A stretch of DNA of 19,634 nt from contig JAMQCK010000585.1 of the NCBI GenBank assembly GCA_024196135.1, positions 1 to 19,634 of the forward strand. The letters run 5' to 3'. This DNA comes from Pleurotus ostreatus/Saccharomyces cerevisiae fusant. Its lineage: Eukaryota > Opisthokonta. Numbering within the stretch: position 1 is the first letter of the stretch; each line of letters begins with the position of its first letter. Below the pieces are notes generated by a model. It made no database searches. It was not told the origin of the DNA and saw nothing but the letters and a program-made list of their open reading frames with translations. Positions 1 to 9,403 of this stretch are shown piece after piece. The position numbers and the translations under genes are program-made.

Positions 1-184
1 TCGAAGCTAGTCCGGGTGGCTAGATCTTTGTCGCACCGTCCAAGTAGACTCCGGCGACCTTCGTGAGTGAGTACTCTATATTCTATTGTTGTTACTAGCT
101 GATCTCTTGATTTAGCTAGGATCATCTCAATCGCTATATCATCTCCTTTCCCGCCAATTCAGCGTACCTGGCACTCGCTTCATT
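1..184 (+). promoter_or_regulatory. 5' flank of F-box gene 1
   Basis: This stretch precedes the first F-box start codon. It holds AT-rich words near 74-80 and a TATATC word near 135, about 50 bases before the ATG, followed by a pyrimidine-rich run. A TATATC word also lies upstream of F-box gene 2. No ORF of note and no clear transcription-factor site is visible. The left edge of the window may cut the promoter. Confidence 0.3.
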
Positions 185-1816
185 ATGGACATCGACGAGG
201 GTCCGACAATCGCAGAGGCTGCTAGGTTCGCTACCATTGATCACTGTCGAGAAGGCTACATTCCGGATAGTCATACTGCCGAAATTTTGCGCGCACACGC
301 CTGGCGTCTGGACGATCTCGACTCAAAGATCAACGCTCAAATAGCAGGACTGCAGGCGCGTCTCAGCGCGATCCGCCGGCAGTCCGCTATCACGAAGTGC
401 TTGGTGGCACCCGTCCGGCGCCTACCTCAGGAAGTCCTGTCTGACGTCTTCCTGCTCGCTTTGCCTGCGGACTATTGCAATCACCCCGCTGGCCGCAGCC
501 CGCTCAACGTCGCTGAGGTGTGCTATACGTGGCGTGCAACTGCGTTGGGGACTGCGACGCTCTGGTCGAACCTCAACATCCGGCCTAGCAGTGCTCAAGA
601 AGCCCTGCAGTGGGTGGACGTCGCGAACCGCTACATTCACAGGTCGAGGCAGGTTTCCCTGCGCATATCCGTCGACGCGTCCAACTTTGACCGCGAGATT
701 GGCAAAGCGGCGGAGGATACAAACATTTGGTCATACATCGCGAGTCAATCCCACAGGTTGCACACACTTTCTCTGTCCAGGGTCCCTATCGGGCAGTACT
801 CTGTCTTTGAAGACGAACATTTCCCCCTTCTTCGCAAGCTCGTGCTCAGCTTCAGAGCTCCCAGAGCAGACAACTGGGAGTCTATCTTAGCGGGTCCTCT
901 TCCCTTTCATACGTTCAAGCATGCGCCTCACGTACAGACGCTTCACCTCTGGTATTGTGCGGAGCCCTCGAACCTGGTTTTTCCTTCCTCGTGGAGGATC
1001 ACTCGACTCAAGATTGTCTGCGGTGATTCCATCGGGGCATTCCAGCCCGACATCGCGCCCTGCGTTCAAGCAGTGCTTTCCTGTGCATCCTCTCTGGAGC
1101 ACTGCACTCTCGAGGCGGACATCTTTGATGGTGTCGCAGTTACTATGCTCAGCCAGCAGCAGCGCACTTCTTTTCCTGCTTTGAAACGGCTTCACCTCTC
1201 GCGGGAAGCTATCCACTTTTGTCACTTCATCAGTGCACCCGAGATCGAGAGCGTCGTGCTCACTGGAAAATATCACGACGACGATGGTGTACTGTTTTCC
1301 GCGTTCACCCAAATGGTGCAGCACTCCTCGTTCTGTCCGCGTTTGCAGAGGCTCGACCTGCGCATGTTTTCCAACATCGACGACGGCATCGCTGATTGCC
1401 TCATGCTTCTTCCTTCCATCACGACGCTCTCCCTGCGTAACCCGGTTCGGAGGACGGATGGTGTGGTTATATCGGAAGGTATAATGCAGCTCCTTACACG
1501 AGACGAAGCGGATGCGGACAGCATGCGCCTGCTCCCTCAGCTTTCGCACCTGCGCCTACACTTCGGCTCAAGCTCTCATGTCCATCTTGTCTCTGATGAA
1601 TTGGACACTGCACTGTGGCTCATGGCGCGATCACGCAGCGAGAGGGGGGTCATTCTCGATGGCAGTGAACTCGCTCTTTTGCAGGTGCACGTTAACTCAC
1701 GGTACTATCTGCCACCCGCGGAGTTTGTGCAGTCGGACAATATCCACTATGACGAGGGCCTTGATCAGGAAGTGCGCGGTATGGACTGCGAAGCAGAAGA
1801 ATTCGATAGTGAGTAG
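185..1816 (+). CDS. F-box-like protein with LRR-like C-terminal region (F-box 1)
   Basis: Single-exon gene of 543 residues. Members of this family act as substrate receptors of SCF ubiquitin ligases; the target is unknown. Residues 23-30 carry the family's GYIPD motif, about 30-68 form a heptad-like coiled coil, and about 74-127 form the F-box: PVRRLPQEVL, then a VCYTWRATALGTATLW segment. Residues 190-500 are a run of leucine-rich units (for example LRKLVLSF, LQRLDLRMF, SHLRLHF), typical of the solenoid that holds substrate. The tail is acidic. The start is the first ATG in the frame and gives the same length as F-box 2 (544 aa), its closest-looking paralogue here. No intron is needed, unlike the housekeeping neighbours. 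It lies tail to tail with the F-box pseudogene. The F-box call is firm; the ligase role is inferred from the family. Confidence 0.85.
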   Translation: MDIDEGPTIAEAARFATIDHCREGYIPDSHTAEILRAHAWRLDDLDSKINAQIAGLQARLSAIRRQSAITKCLVAPVRRLPQEVLSDVFLLALPADYCNHPAGRSPLNVAEVCYTWRATALGTATLWSNLNIRPSSAQEALQWVDVANRYIHRSRQVSLRISVDASNFDREIGKAAEDTNIWSYIASQSHRLHTLSLSRVPIGQYSVFEDEHFPLLRKLVLSFRAPRADNWESILAGPLPFHTFKHAPHVQTLHLWYCAEPSNLVFPSSWRITRLKIVCGDSIGAFQPDIAPCVQAVLSCASSLEHCTLEADIFDGVAVTMLSQQQRTSFPALKRLHLSREAIHFCHFISAPEIESVVLTGKYHDDDGVLFSAFTQMVQHSSFCPRLQRLDLRMFSNIDDGIADCLMLLPSITTLSLRNPVRRTDGVVISEGIMQLLTRDEADADSMRLLPQLSHLRLHFGSSSHVHLVSDELDTALWLMARSRSERGVILDGSELALLQVHVNSRYYLPPAEFVQSDNIHYDEGLDQEVRGMDCEAEEFDSE

Positions 1817-2135
1817 GTGGCGACTCCCCCAAGTCTGTTTGTTGTAGCCTCAAATGTATAGAAGTACTGAGGAATACTGTTCATTCGCCTGGATATATGA
1901 CCACCTTCGAGCTTTCAGAGTCGGTCTGGCGAGAACAAGCGCCACACGGAGGTCGCCGCGCAAGGCATGCTTACGGCGCCCATCGCGCGTGTGACTTGAC
2001 GCCGGCAGCGTTCATAGCTTTGCTACTATACTCAAGCAATTTCTACGACTCGGGAGCGTTAGACATGCAGAACAGGGAAGATAATATTCAGCTATTGATT
2101 TCGAGTCAAAGCTACATGAGCTTGGAAACGCGATT
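1817..2135. other. Intergenic region between two convergent F-box copies
   Basis: These 319 bases separate the stop of F-box 1 from the 3' end of the minus-strand F-box pseudogene. An open frame crosses part of it on the plus strand (from 1897), but its composition and protein resemble nothing and it runs into the antisense of the pseudogene. I see only presumed 3' untranslated sequence and no repeat. Confidence 0.5.
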
Positions 2136-3379
2136 TCAGTCTTCGAGTTTTTCCAGTTCCCCGTCCCAGAAGTCCCGACAGTCCGTCTCAAAATGTTCCA
2201 GCGCTTCAAGCACGAGTCCCTTCCCGACTATGCGCCGAGAACGCGAACCCTCCTTCCTGTTCATGGCCCTCCGCATGTACTTGTCCGGATCGTAGTACTG
2301 GAGCTCCTCTTCGTCCTTCTCCTCGTAGCGCAAGCGATGGTAGAAGAGCGACAGGGTTTGAGCTTTGGGAGCAGAAGGAGACTCTCTTTCGACCGCTTCG
2401 TACGCGTCAACGCCCGCACCAGCTCCTCCTACACCAACGCGTGTGTCTCGGGGTATTCGAGACCCCCGTTGTCCGTAATTGCGAGAGAGGTGAGCGACGG
2501 AAGACGCCTGAGGCAACGGATCAAGTTAGGCACCGATTGCTGAACGTTGGTGAGGGTGAGGACATGCATGTTAGGGCAACCAGACGACCGCATGTGGCGG
2601 TAGTCGATGGACAGGCGCTGTACGTTGTGCGCACCCTCGAAAAAGCCCAGTGTGATCCCGTCTGTCTCGCGTGAGGTATAGCCAGTCGCTCAAGGGCGGA
2701 GAGCGCCAGAGGAGGCTGTCGTCGTCGCAGAGCATGGGGAGGCATGTGCTGGAACGCGACGTATTTCCATCGCGCTGCCTGCGCACACATGGCCAAACTT
2801 CATCGATCCATAACTCGTCGTGAAGGTAGACATCCTCGAACGTTTTGTACCAGCCGACCTTTGTGAAGAGATTGAAGCTGATGGCGAGAGGTGCAGGGTA
2901 GGACCGTTGCAGGAATGCGAGCGCCGCGTTCTTCCACCCATGCGTGGGGCATTTGGCGTCAACGTTGATATGATATGAGTCTACAGCTTTGCGGATCCCA
3001 AAGCCACCATCCGCCATCTATAGCAGACTTGGGCGAAGTTCAGTGACTTCGTACCGATGCTATGGTGTTGCCAGTCCACGGGGAGGGCTTGTTCGGATAT
3101 CTGCGTCAAGGTCTCGACTGGGCGTACAGGCGCAAGCAGGCAGGTGTGGATCTTCGCCTGATCCGTAGCCTTCGTCTAAAGTTCCAGAGAGTGGGCTGCG
3201 TCTTCCACAAGTCGCGTAGATAGGTCCTTCAGTTGTTCTAGTTGAGCGCTGAGCACTGAGGTAGCTTGCTCCGAGGGAAGATATCCGTCGCGCAGATGTT
3301 GGTATGACGCGGTATTCGCTGTTTGCTGAAGGATGTCTTCCGCTTTGGTGTCCTTGTTCACTGTACATTGGACTTCCAT
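2136..3379 (-). pseudogene. Broken F-box gene copy
   Basis: Read on the minus strand, this region carries the whole F-box architecture in pieces. From the ATG at 3379 it begins MEVQCTVN and contains the family motif DGYLPSEQ, then the F-box start LLAPVRPVETLTQIS and the second half SLNFAQVCYRWRMVALGSAKL. LRR-like units (FFEGAHNVQRLSIDY, CLRRLPSLTSLAI) follow near 2640-2460. The conserved C-terminus LEALEHFETDCRDF ends at 2136. In-frame stops lie at 3176-3178, at 2981-2983 (TAG where paralogues have the Trp of the LW pair), at 2690-2692 and at 2429-2431. The reading frame also changes near 2975, again between about 2760 and 2690, and near 2356, where one A appears lost from an A-run. No set of introns removes all of these. 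Identity is clear; loss of function is a strong inference. Confidence 0.85.
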
Positions 3380-3699
3380 GAACAACGATAGCGGATTCAA
3401 TGCTCGAGAGAGGGCTTACCTTCGCGCAGCCTATGTTACTGCTGATTGGTCAATTTGGTTATGAAGAATTGGATGCAGCACGACGTATGGGTACCCGCCC
3501 GAGTAGCACCACAGAGGCTCCATAAAGCGAGAAGATGGAGCAAGGGAAACGGTAATGGTGGTAGAAGGAAAGAGATCGAGACGCGTGGTCCATCGCGACT
3601 CGCGAATGATGCCGTGCCGCAGCGCGCCTTGACCTTCACGTTCACATCGGATTATCCAAAAGTCGTAGACATCGGCAGCGGCGTTGCCCAGTCGCTACG
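3380..3699. promoter_or_regulatory. Divergent intergenic region, F-box pseudogene / VPS45
   Basis: These 320 bases lie between the start of the F-box pseudogene (minus strand) and VPS45 (plus strand). On the minus strand a GTAAGC donor-like word sits near 3416, so the former F-box gene may have had a 5'UTR intron. An ACGCGT hexamer lies at 3581-3586, about 115 bases before the VPS45 ATG; this is the MCB core in yeasts, but one copy proves nothing. No gene is visible here. Confidence 0.35.
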
Positions 3700-6048
3700 A
3701 TGGACGCCGTCAAGGCAGTCGAGACTTATGTTACGCGGATGGTCTCAGAGCCCTCGGCGATGAAGGTCCTCCTGCTGGACTCACATACGGTGCGCGGTGC
3801 CTTCCCCCGTAGCAGCAGAGATCTGATCATAGCAGACCCCCATCGTCTCTCTAGCCTCAACACAGTCCACACTACTGGCTCACCAGGTGTACCTGACCGA
3901 CCGCATCGACAATAAGAAGCGCGAGCGTATGACGCACATGAAGTGCGTCTGCTTCCTGCAGAACAACGAAGACAGCCTCGAGGCGATGCAGCTCGAGCTG
4001 AAGGAGCCAAAGTACGGAGAGTATTACCTGTGTCAGTCGTGGTGAATCATATACACCGTGCATTGAGCGTTCGCCGGCTCGCTAACATGACGCGCAGACT
4101 TCAGCAATATCCTCACCAAGTCGGCCATTGAGAGATTAGCGGAGGCGGACGAGTATGAGGTAGTGAGGGAGGTGCAGGTGCGTACGATGCTATCGCTCGT
4201 AGATTGGCCCTAACTTGTGCTCAGGAGTACTTCGCGGATTATGCGCCTCTACTCCCATCCCTGTTCTCCCTCAACCAAACACCCTCCGCCGAGAAACCGT
4301 TGTACGGATCCAATCCAAACTCATGGAACCCACAAGCGCTGGAACGCGCCGTACAGGGGATCACCGCAGTGCTGCTCAGTCTCAAGAAGAAGCCGACAAT
4401 ACGCTACGAGAAGATGAGCGGCATGGCCCACAAGCTTGCAGGCGAGATCCAGCACCGCATTCATGCGGAAGAACAACTGTTCGACTTCCGCCCTACCCAA
4501 ATACCACCGCTACTCCTTATCCTCGACCGGCGGAACGATCCTGTGACGCCTCTTCTATCGCAATGGACGTACCAGGCGATGGTTCATGAGTTGCTCGGCA
4601 TACAGAACGGTCGCGTCAGTCTGCGCACTGTGCCAGACATCAGGCCAGAGCTATCCGTATGTCCGCCGAACGCTTCAGGATAACACTCAGGTGCTAACCC
4701 ATTCACAGGAAATCACCCTCACCACTTCCACCGACCCATTCTTCCAAGCGCACCACCTCTCTACCTTCGGTGATCTCGGTGGCTCGTTGAAGGAGTACGT
4801 GCAGTCGTACCAGGCGCGATCCGCCGCGCATGCGCCGAATGCCATCAACTCGATATCCGACATGAAGCGGTTCGTCGAGGAGTACCCAGAGTTCCGTAAA
4901 CTTGGCGGCAACGTCAGCAAGCACGTCGCCTTAGTTGGCGAGCTCAGCCGTCTCGTTGAGCGGGACAAGTTGCTGGTCATCGGCGAGGTTGAGCAAGGGT
5001 TGGCGACAAGTTCCGGCGCGGATATCAAGGTGAGCGCGCGCAACTTCAGCCGCAGACATGTAAACTAACAACACATAGGAAGTGCAAGCGATAGTAACGG
5101 ACCCGACGGTATCACCCTGGCATAAACTGCGACTCGTAATCCTCTACGCGCTGCGATACCAGAAGACACAGACGGCCAACATCGCTACCTTGATAAACCT
5201 GCTCTTGTCCAACGGTGTACCGAGAGAAGATGCACGAGTGCGTGCTTGATCTGCAGCCCTTCTACTATATTGACGGCGTGCAGCTGGTGTACGTCTTCCT
5301 CAACATCGCCGGGCATGATCAGCGGCAAGACGACCTATTCTCCACCGAGTCGCTCCTGGCAAAGGGTCGCTCTGCGCTGAAGGGCCTGAAGGTGCAAAGT
5401 CTCCTGGACGAAGTTTTCTGGGCCTACTGACGTGACTTCAAGGGTGTTGAGAACGTTTACACGCAACATCGACCACACCTATCCACCACGATGGAGAACC
5501 TGCTTCGCGGACGGTTACGAGACACCAGTTACCCTTTCATCGAAAGCCCGGGGCCAAACGCGGGATTGCAAAGGTTCGTACGCTTCCTAGCCGTCCCTAC
5601 CAGCATCTTACACCTGCCCTGCAGACCACAAGACGTGATCATCTTCATGATCGGCGGCACCACCTACGAAGAAGCCCGCACCGTGACCCTCTTCAACCAG
5701 GACCCCGTCTCCGCATCCGATGGGAACGTCACCACCGCAACAGGAACGCGCTTCCTCCTAGGCGGCTCCTGCGTCCACAACTCGTCGAGCTACTTGGAGA
5801 TGGTACGCGCCGCCGCGCAGAACTTCCCGGCATCCGTCTACGAGCCTCCGCCCGAGTCCGCGTCGAACGCGCCCGTGTTGAACTTGAACCTCGGCGGCGT
5901 GAACGTGAGCCTGGGCGGCCCCGCTGGGACGGGCGTATACCGCACGAGCGGCGAGCATGTGGGCGTGCAGGCGGAGGGGATCCGGGAGGGCGTCATGAGC
6001 TTGTTCGGGAAGGTGAAGGAGGGTGTGGACAGGATTCAGATACCATAA
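3700..6048 (+). CDS. VPS45: VPS45, Sec1/Munc18-family vacuolar sorting protein
   Basis: SM-family protein that binds the syntaxin Tlg2/Pep12-type SNAREs and guides vesicle fusion at the trans-Golgi and endosome. I join nine exons: 3700-3789, 3836-4031, 4098-4177, 4225-4656, 4709-5029, 5079-5237, 5284-5391, 5443-5573 and 5625-6048. This gives 646 aa with all eight introns 46-66 bp and GT..AG. Family hallmarks cross the junctions: MKVLLLDSHT at 21-30 then TPIVSLASTQS, CVCFL, EYYLYFSN, DEYEVVREVQEYFADY, the SM signature ILDRRNDPVTPLLSQWTYQ near 221-239, HKLRLVILYALRYQK, and PQDVIIFMIGGTTYEEAR at 507-524. The C-terminal tail is Gly/Asn-rich and variable. The start at 3700 has no competing upstream ATG and gives the family N-terminus. 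Intron 8 (5574-5624) is 51 bp without a stop, so a retained form would stay in frame. The VPS45 subfamily call rests on overall likeness from memory, not an alignment. Confidence 0.93.
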
Positions 6049-6140
6049 ATTATGCATGCAGGCGCAAGAATGAGAATGTATGAGGGCGAGTGATACCACT
6101 GCGTGTGTGTATCCCTGCATACTCTGCCACAAGGCGAATT
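6049..6140. other. Short convergent spacer VPS45 / F-box 2
   Basis: Only 92 bases separate the stop codons of VPS45 (plus) and F-box 2 (minus). Both 3' untranslated regions must lie here or run into the opposite gene, so overlapping antisense transcript ends are likely. No terminator hairpin or repeat is visible. Confidence 0.6.
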
Positions 6141-7775
6141 CTACTCCGACTCCTCGTCGAAGAGGGAATCGACGTCGGTATTGTCCAAGCTGGGTGGTAA
6201 TGCATCTTGGTAGATCGTAACGTCGTCGTCACCTGGCGTGTACCTGTCTGGGGGCCAGCGGCCAGGGTAGTCTGTGTGGAGCTCCACGACTGTCAATTCC
6301 TGGCCGTCGATGAATATGCCTCGCTTCTGCCGTGACTGCGCGAGCTTCCAGATCTCGCGATCCAGGATTCCATCGCGGGGGTGTCGCTCTGATCTGCGAG
6401 TGACGAGTGTAAGATGGGATAGGCGCGGGAGGAGGCGCAGCGTTTCCGGTCGAGTCTCGTCGCGAGTTAAGCCCTTGAGGGACTCGCCAGAGATGACCGG
6501 ACCGGTCCGACGCATGCCTGGCTCTGGCTTGTTACATAAGGTGAGCGTCGTGAGAGTTGGCAGCAGTTCCAAGCAGCGTATGAGATGGACAGACGTATCA
6601 GAGAACGAACGCATGCTGAGAGATCGCAAGCGCGAGCACAAGCTCGAGCGCTGCAGTAGATCAATGAATCGAAGCATATTCTCGTCGTCAAAGGATGCAT
6701 TGAACGCCGTCAGGACGACACTCTCGACCGCGGGTGTAGTCATATAAAACATGAAGTCGAGCGCATCTTGAGAGAGGCTGAGCCGCCTGAGGACGGGGAA
6801 AATTGTCCTTTGCAAGGTTTCATCTTCGTGGATTGAGAAGTTGTCGAGATAGCCAGTCGCGATCCGGCAGTCCTCGAGGTGAGGTGCGCAGGACAGAATT
6901 GCTTGCAAGCAGGGCGCGAGGTCAGTCAGATCATCTTCTCGTCCACCACCACAAGCGATGTTGAGGTGAGTGAGCTTCCATGAGGGTGGGACGACCAGTG
7001 TTTCGGGAGAGTCCAAATAGTGCAGGCGCAATTTTTGGAGTTGTGGCGCGCGCTCGAACGCGTGGAGGGGAATGGTGTATGTATTCAGGAACTCACGATT
7101 AATAACATCGCCGAGATCTAAACGCAGCTCGCGGAGAATAGGCCAGTGCTTGTCTTCGAACTCGCAATACGATAGGACGGGCAAGTAGCAAAGGCTCAAT
7201 GAGCGCATCTGGGATGACCGAGTCGCGATAGACTCATAGATGTCCCAAGCTTCCGGCGCTTCTGTGAAAGACGTGTAGTAGCGGTCGATGTCCATGAACA
7301 GCCGCATTGGCATATTCTGAGACCTTTGGAACCAGCGCTGGATTGCTTCAGCCCAAAGCGACGGGTCGGCCTCGTTCTGAGGCTGAAAATGAATGTTGGC
7401 CCATAGAGCAGGCGTGGCGAGCGCGGTCAAGCGCCACGTGTGGCAGACCTCGGATACCTGCAGGCGCATACGTCCGGACGGACTCTGGGTCCACGTATCA
7501 GCGGCAACGCGCAGGAATATATCAGCCAGTAGCTCTTGAGGGAGGCGTCGGATGGGCGCGAGGACAGACCGATTGACGGCTGCCTGTAGGTGGACAGCGT
7601 CAATCTGTGCCTGCAACTTCGACAGCTGGGAGCAGAGGGTCTCCTTGATCTCTTCCAGGCGAGAAGTGTGCGCGGCGATTAGACTAGCAGTACGGGCATC
7701 GGGGACGTAGCCTTCGCGGTTGAGTTGTATATTGGCGAGTCTAGCGGCCTCCTCCATGATCGCGATATGCTCCAT
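6141..7775 (-). CDS. F-box-like protein with LRR-like C-terminal region (F-box 2)
   Basis: Single-exon gene. I choose the ATG at 7775 (MEHIAIMEEAARL) because it gives 544 aa and places the EGYVPD motif at residues 21-26, as in F-box 1. The frame is open up to another ATG at 7892, but that 39-residue extension is Arg/Ser-rich and looks like translated 5'UTR. A coiled coil spans about 32-68. The F-box spans about 72-125 (LAPIRRLPQELLADIF, then CHTWRLTALATPALW). Leucine-rich units follow, for example LRRLSLSQDAL, LRSLSMRSF and LPTLTTLTL. The tail is acidic and ends in EESE, like F-box 1. It presumably recruits a substrate to an SCF ligase. Of the F-box genes here, 1 and 2 look closest in length and ending. 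Confidence 0.85.
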   Translation of the reverse strand: MEHIAIMEEAARLANIQLNREGYVPDARTASLIAAHTSRLEEIKETLCSQLSKLQAQIDAVHLQAAVNRSVLAPIRRLPQELLADIFLRVAADTWTQSPSGRMRLQVSEVCHTWRLTALATPALWANIHFQPQNEADPSLWAEAIQRWFQRSQNMPMRLFMDIDRYYTSFTEAPEAWDIYESIATRSSQMRSLSLCYLPVLSYCEFEDKHWPILRELRLDLGDVINREFLNTYTIPLHAFERAPQLQKLRLHYLDSPETLVVPPSWKLTHLNIACGGGREDDLTDLAPCLQAILSCAPHLEDCRIATGYLDNFSIHEDETLQRTIFPVLRRLSLSQDALDFMFYMTTPAVESVVLTAFNASFDDENMLRFIDLLQRSSLCSRLRSLSMRSFSDTSVHLIRCLELLPTLTTLTLCNKPEPGMRRTGPVISGESLKGLTRDETRPETLRLLPRLSHLTLVTRRSERHPRDGILDREIWKLAQSRQKRGIFIDGQELTVVELHTDYPGRWPPDRYTPGDDDVTIYQDALPPSLDNTDVDSLFDEESE

Positions 7776-8167
7776 TGTGTTGACGCTTCGACGATCAAGG
7801 TGACACCGAGCGCAAGATAGGGAGGGTGCAGATCTGTGACGATTCCCGCGATTATCCAAATGATATATCACAGGGCCGGGAAGAGCTGACAATGAAAATC
7901 GGTCAACATTACGGAGAGGGATAGCACTGCTTGCTTACTCTGAAACTAGCTCGCACGGGAGGATTCTACAAGCACTCGCTGGTGGTGGTAGAAGTCAGGA
8001 TCGGTGGGATAAGATTAGAACGATTGCTGAAGCCCGTGGGACACACGTGCTTTCGCGCGTGGTCCGGCCTGCCTGGTTGTGAGCCTTACAATTGCATTGG
8101 ATGCACCTTCCTCGGGCATATGAAGAGAGCAAAAGGTGTCTAATCAGACCATACCATTGTACATCTA
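7776..8167. promoter_or_regulatory. Upstream region of F-box 2 and 3' flank of the thioesterase gene
   Basis: These 392 bases lie between two minus-strand genes. A TATATCA word (minus strand, about 7860-7866) sits roughly 85-90 bases before the F-box 2 start and may be its TATA-like element. A plus-strand frame at 7931-8143 has no protein character. The rest is presumed 3'UTR of the thioesterase gene. Confidence 0.35.
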
Positions 8168-9160
8168 CTAGTCGACGTCTAGGTCTTCTCCGTGTACGAC
8201 GCTTTCCCCGTCCTCCGTGAACGTAACGTTCTTCTGTGAAATCATCAGTCCTGCGTCAGAGCGATGAGAGCGCGGGTTGGGATGCTCACATCGTGATGTC
8301 CAGACTTCCCAACGTACTTCGTATGGTCTAAGGCAGGAGTTATCTCTGTAAGGCGTGAACACACGGGAAGTCATCACTTACGGCCATATGCAACGAGTTC
8401 GCCCTTGGCGTTCGTGAAGTCGACGCGCGTGTAGGCTAAAGATCTACCTGAGCGTCGAGCCATGATTCAGCAGCTACGCTTTCATCTGAGCAAAGATACA
8501 GCCTACCCAGGCCTGTCAAGACGGCCCTCGCATGTAGGTGGTCACCGATTTTCCCGCCGGGTCGCACAAACGAGGTACCGATGTCGGTCGAGACGCCAGT
8601 CATCCAATGGCCCTTCGTCGCCACAGCCAGGGAGCCAAGGGTGTCAGTCAGCGACATGATCAGGCCACCATGGACTACAAAGCCCGAGACATTAATTTAT
8701 GCACGAATATGGATGGGGAAAAGCTTACCGGTCTAAGGGAGGGTTAGTGGTCATTTCGGAGGACAACATATTCGAGGAGAGGGTCACTTACCCCGACACG
8801 GTTGACTGCGATTTTTGGACGGAGTCAACCGACTCAAAGAATATGTTGTGGACACCACTCACGATTGTATTGCTCGATTTTGAGCGAGGTTACGACCTCG
8901 CCCGGCTTCGCGCTCACGATGCTGAGCTACAAAGAGCTCACCAGAAGATCTTCAGTCAAGTTTTACTGAGCTTACGTTGGGAAAGCATTGTGCGTCATGA
9001 CCTGGCGTATTCAGCTATCGCAGCCCCACGAATGCTTGGGCGTTTCCATACCCTTGTTGTCTATGAAGGACTTCCAGACCTATGAGTAGTTGTTAAGAGT
9101 TGAATGGAAGGACAAACAGAGACTCATTACCCTGCGGGTAAAGCGTAAGCAAGCCGCCAT
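8168..9160 (-). CDS. Hotdog-fold acyl-CoA thioesterase (ACOT13/THEM2-like)
   Basis: Small 4HBT/PaaI-type thioesterase that hydrolyses acyl-CoA to fatty acid and CoA, in mitochondria or cytosol. I assemble ten exons on the minus strand: 9160-9131, 9079-9052, 9001-8976, 8926-8863, 8805-8792, 8732-8729, 8674-8507, 8447-8382, 8327-8290 and 8233-8168. This gives 167 aa with nine GT..AG introns of 49-59 bp. The product reads KPGEVVTSLKIEQYN, then NRVGTVHGGLIMSLTDTLG, GHWMTGVSTDI, LAYTRVDFTNAKGELVAYG and HHTKYVGKSG, the order of the family. Asn51, Gly58, Asp66 and Ser84 match by spacing the active-site Asn50, Gly57, Asp65 and Ser83 of human THEM2. Exon 6 is only four bases (ACCG) and exon 5 only 14; both are needed to keep NRVGTVHGG in frame. 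The N-terminal exon is the weak part: MAACLRF could instead be the end of an upstream intron. Confidence 0.85.
8729..8732 (-). other. 4-nt micro-exon of the thioesterase gene
   Basis: On the minus strand the four bases ACCG stand between the acceptor CTTAG and the donor GTAAGC. They supply Thr55 and the first base of Val56, just ahead of the His-Gly-Gly loop. Skipping them would join GGG to TCCATGG and break the frame and the conserved GTVHGG motif. Both flanking introns (8791-8733 and 8728-8675) have good GT..AG ends. Confidence 0.8.
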
Positions 9161-9403
9161 GTTCAGCGATCCCTAAGTCGCCGTGAGCGCAGGAGACGAA
9201 CTACGGAAGCATCCGGCACGTGCCTATACGTGCGGCAAATGCCGAAAACAGAATCGGGCATCCCCCGAGCACGAGCTGTCGGTGCGCCGGACTCACAAGA
9301 AACCGGACCTGGTCATGGGAACAAGAAGCTGGCATGTTGCAGCATATATACGGCCACAGGAGACCTGGGTTGAGCAGAGTCGTCTACGTTCCTGTCTCCC
9401 ACC
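9161..9403. promoter_or_regulatory. Divergent promoter region, thioesterase / acyl-CoA dehydrogenase
   Basis: These 243 bases separate the starts of two divergent genes for acyl-CoA enzymes. CATATATA at 9343-9350, about 54 bases before the dehydrogenase ATG, is a TATA-like candidate. On the minus strand CTGAAC, then a pyrimidine-rich stretch, lies right at the proposed thioesterase start; this could also be a branch point and acceptor of an upstream intron. No defined fatty-acid response element is seen. Confidence 0.4.

Noticed and set aside
887..1549. Long antisense frame of 220 codons inside F-box 1
   Set aside because: It is a shadow of the GC-rich F-box coding frame; its protein is Arg-rich, has no motif and lacks a promoter context.
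1817..3699. Transposon remnant in the gene-poor stretch
   Set aside because: No terminal repeats, integrase, transposase or reverse-transcriptase motif is seen; the stretch is explained by a decayed F-box gene.
7776..7892. N-terminal extension of F-box 2 by 39 residues
   Set aside because: It has no likeness to the other F-box copies, and the internal Met gives matching length and motif position.
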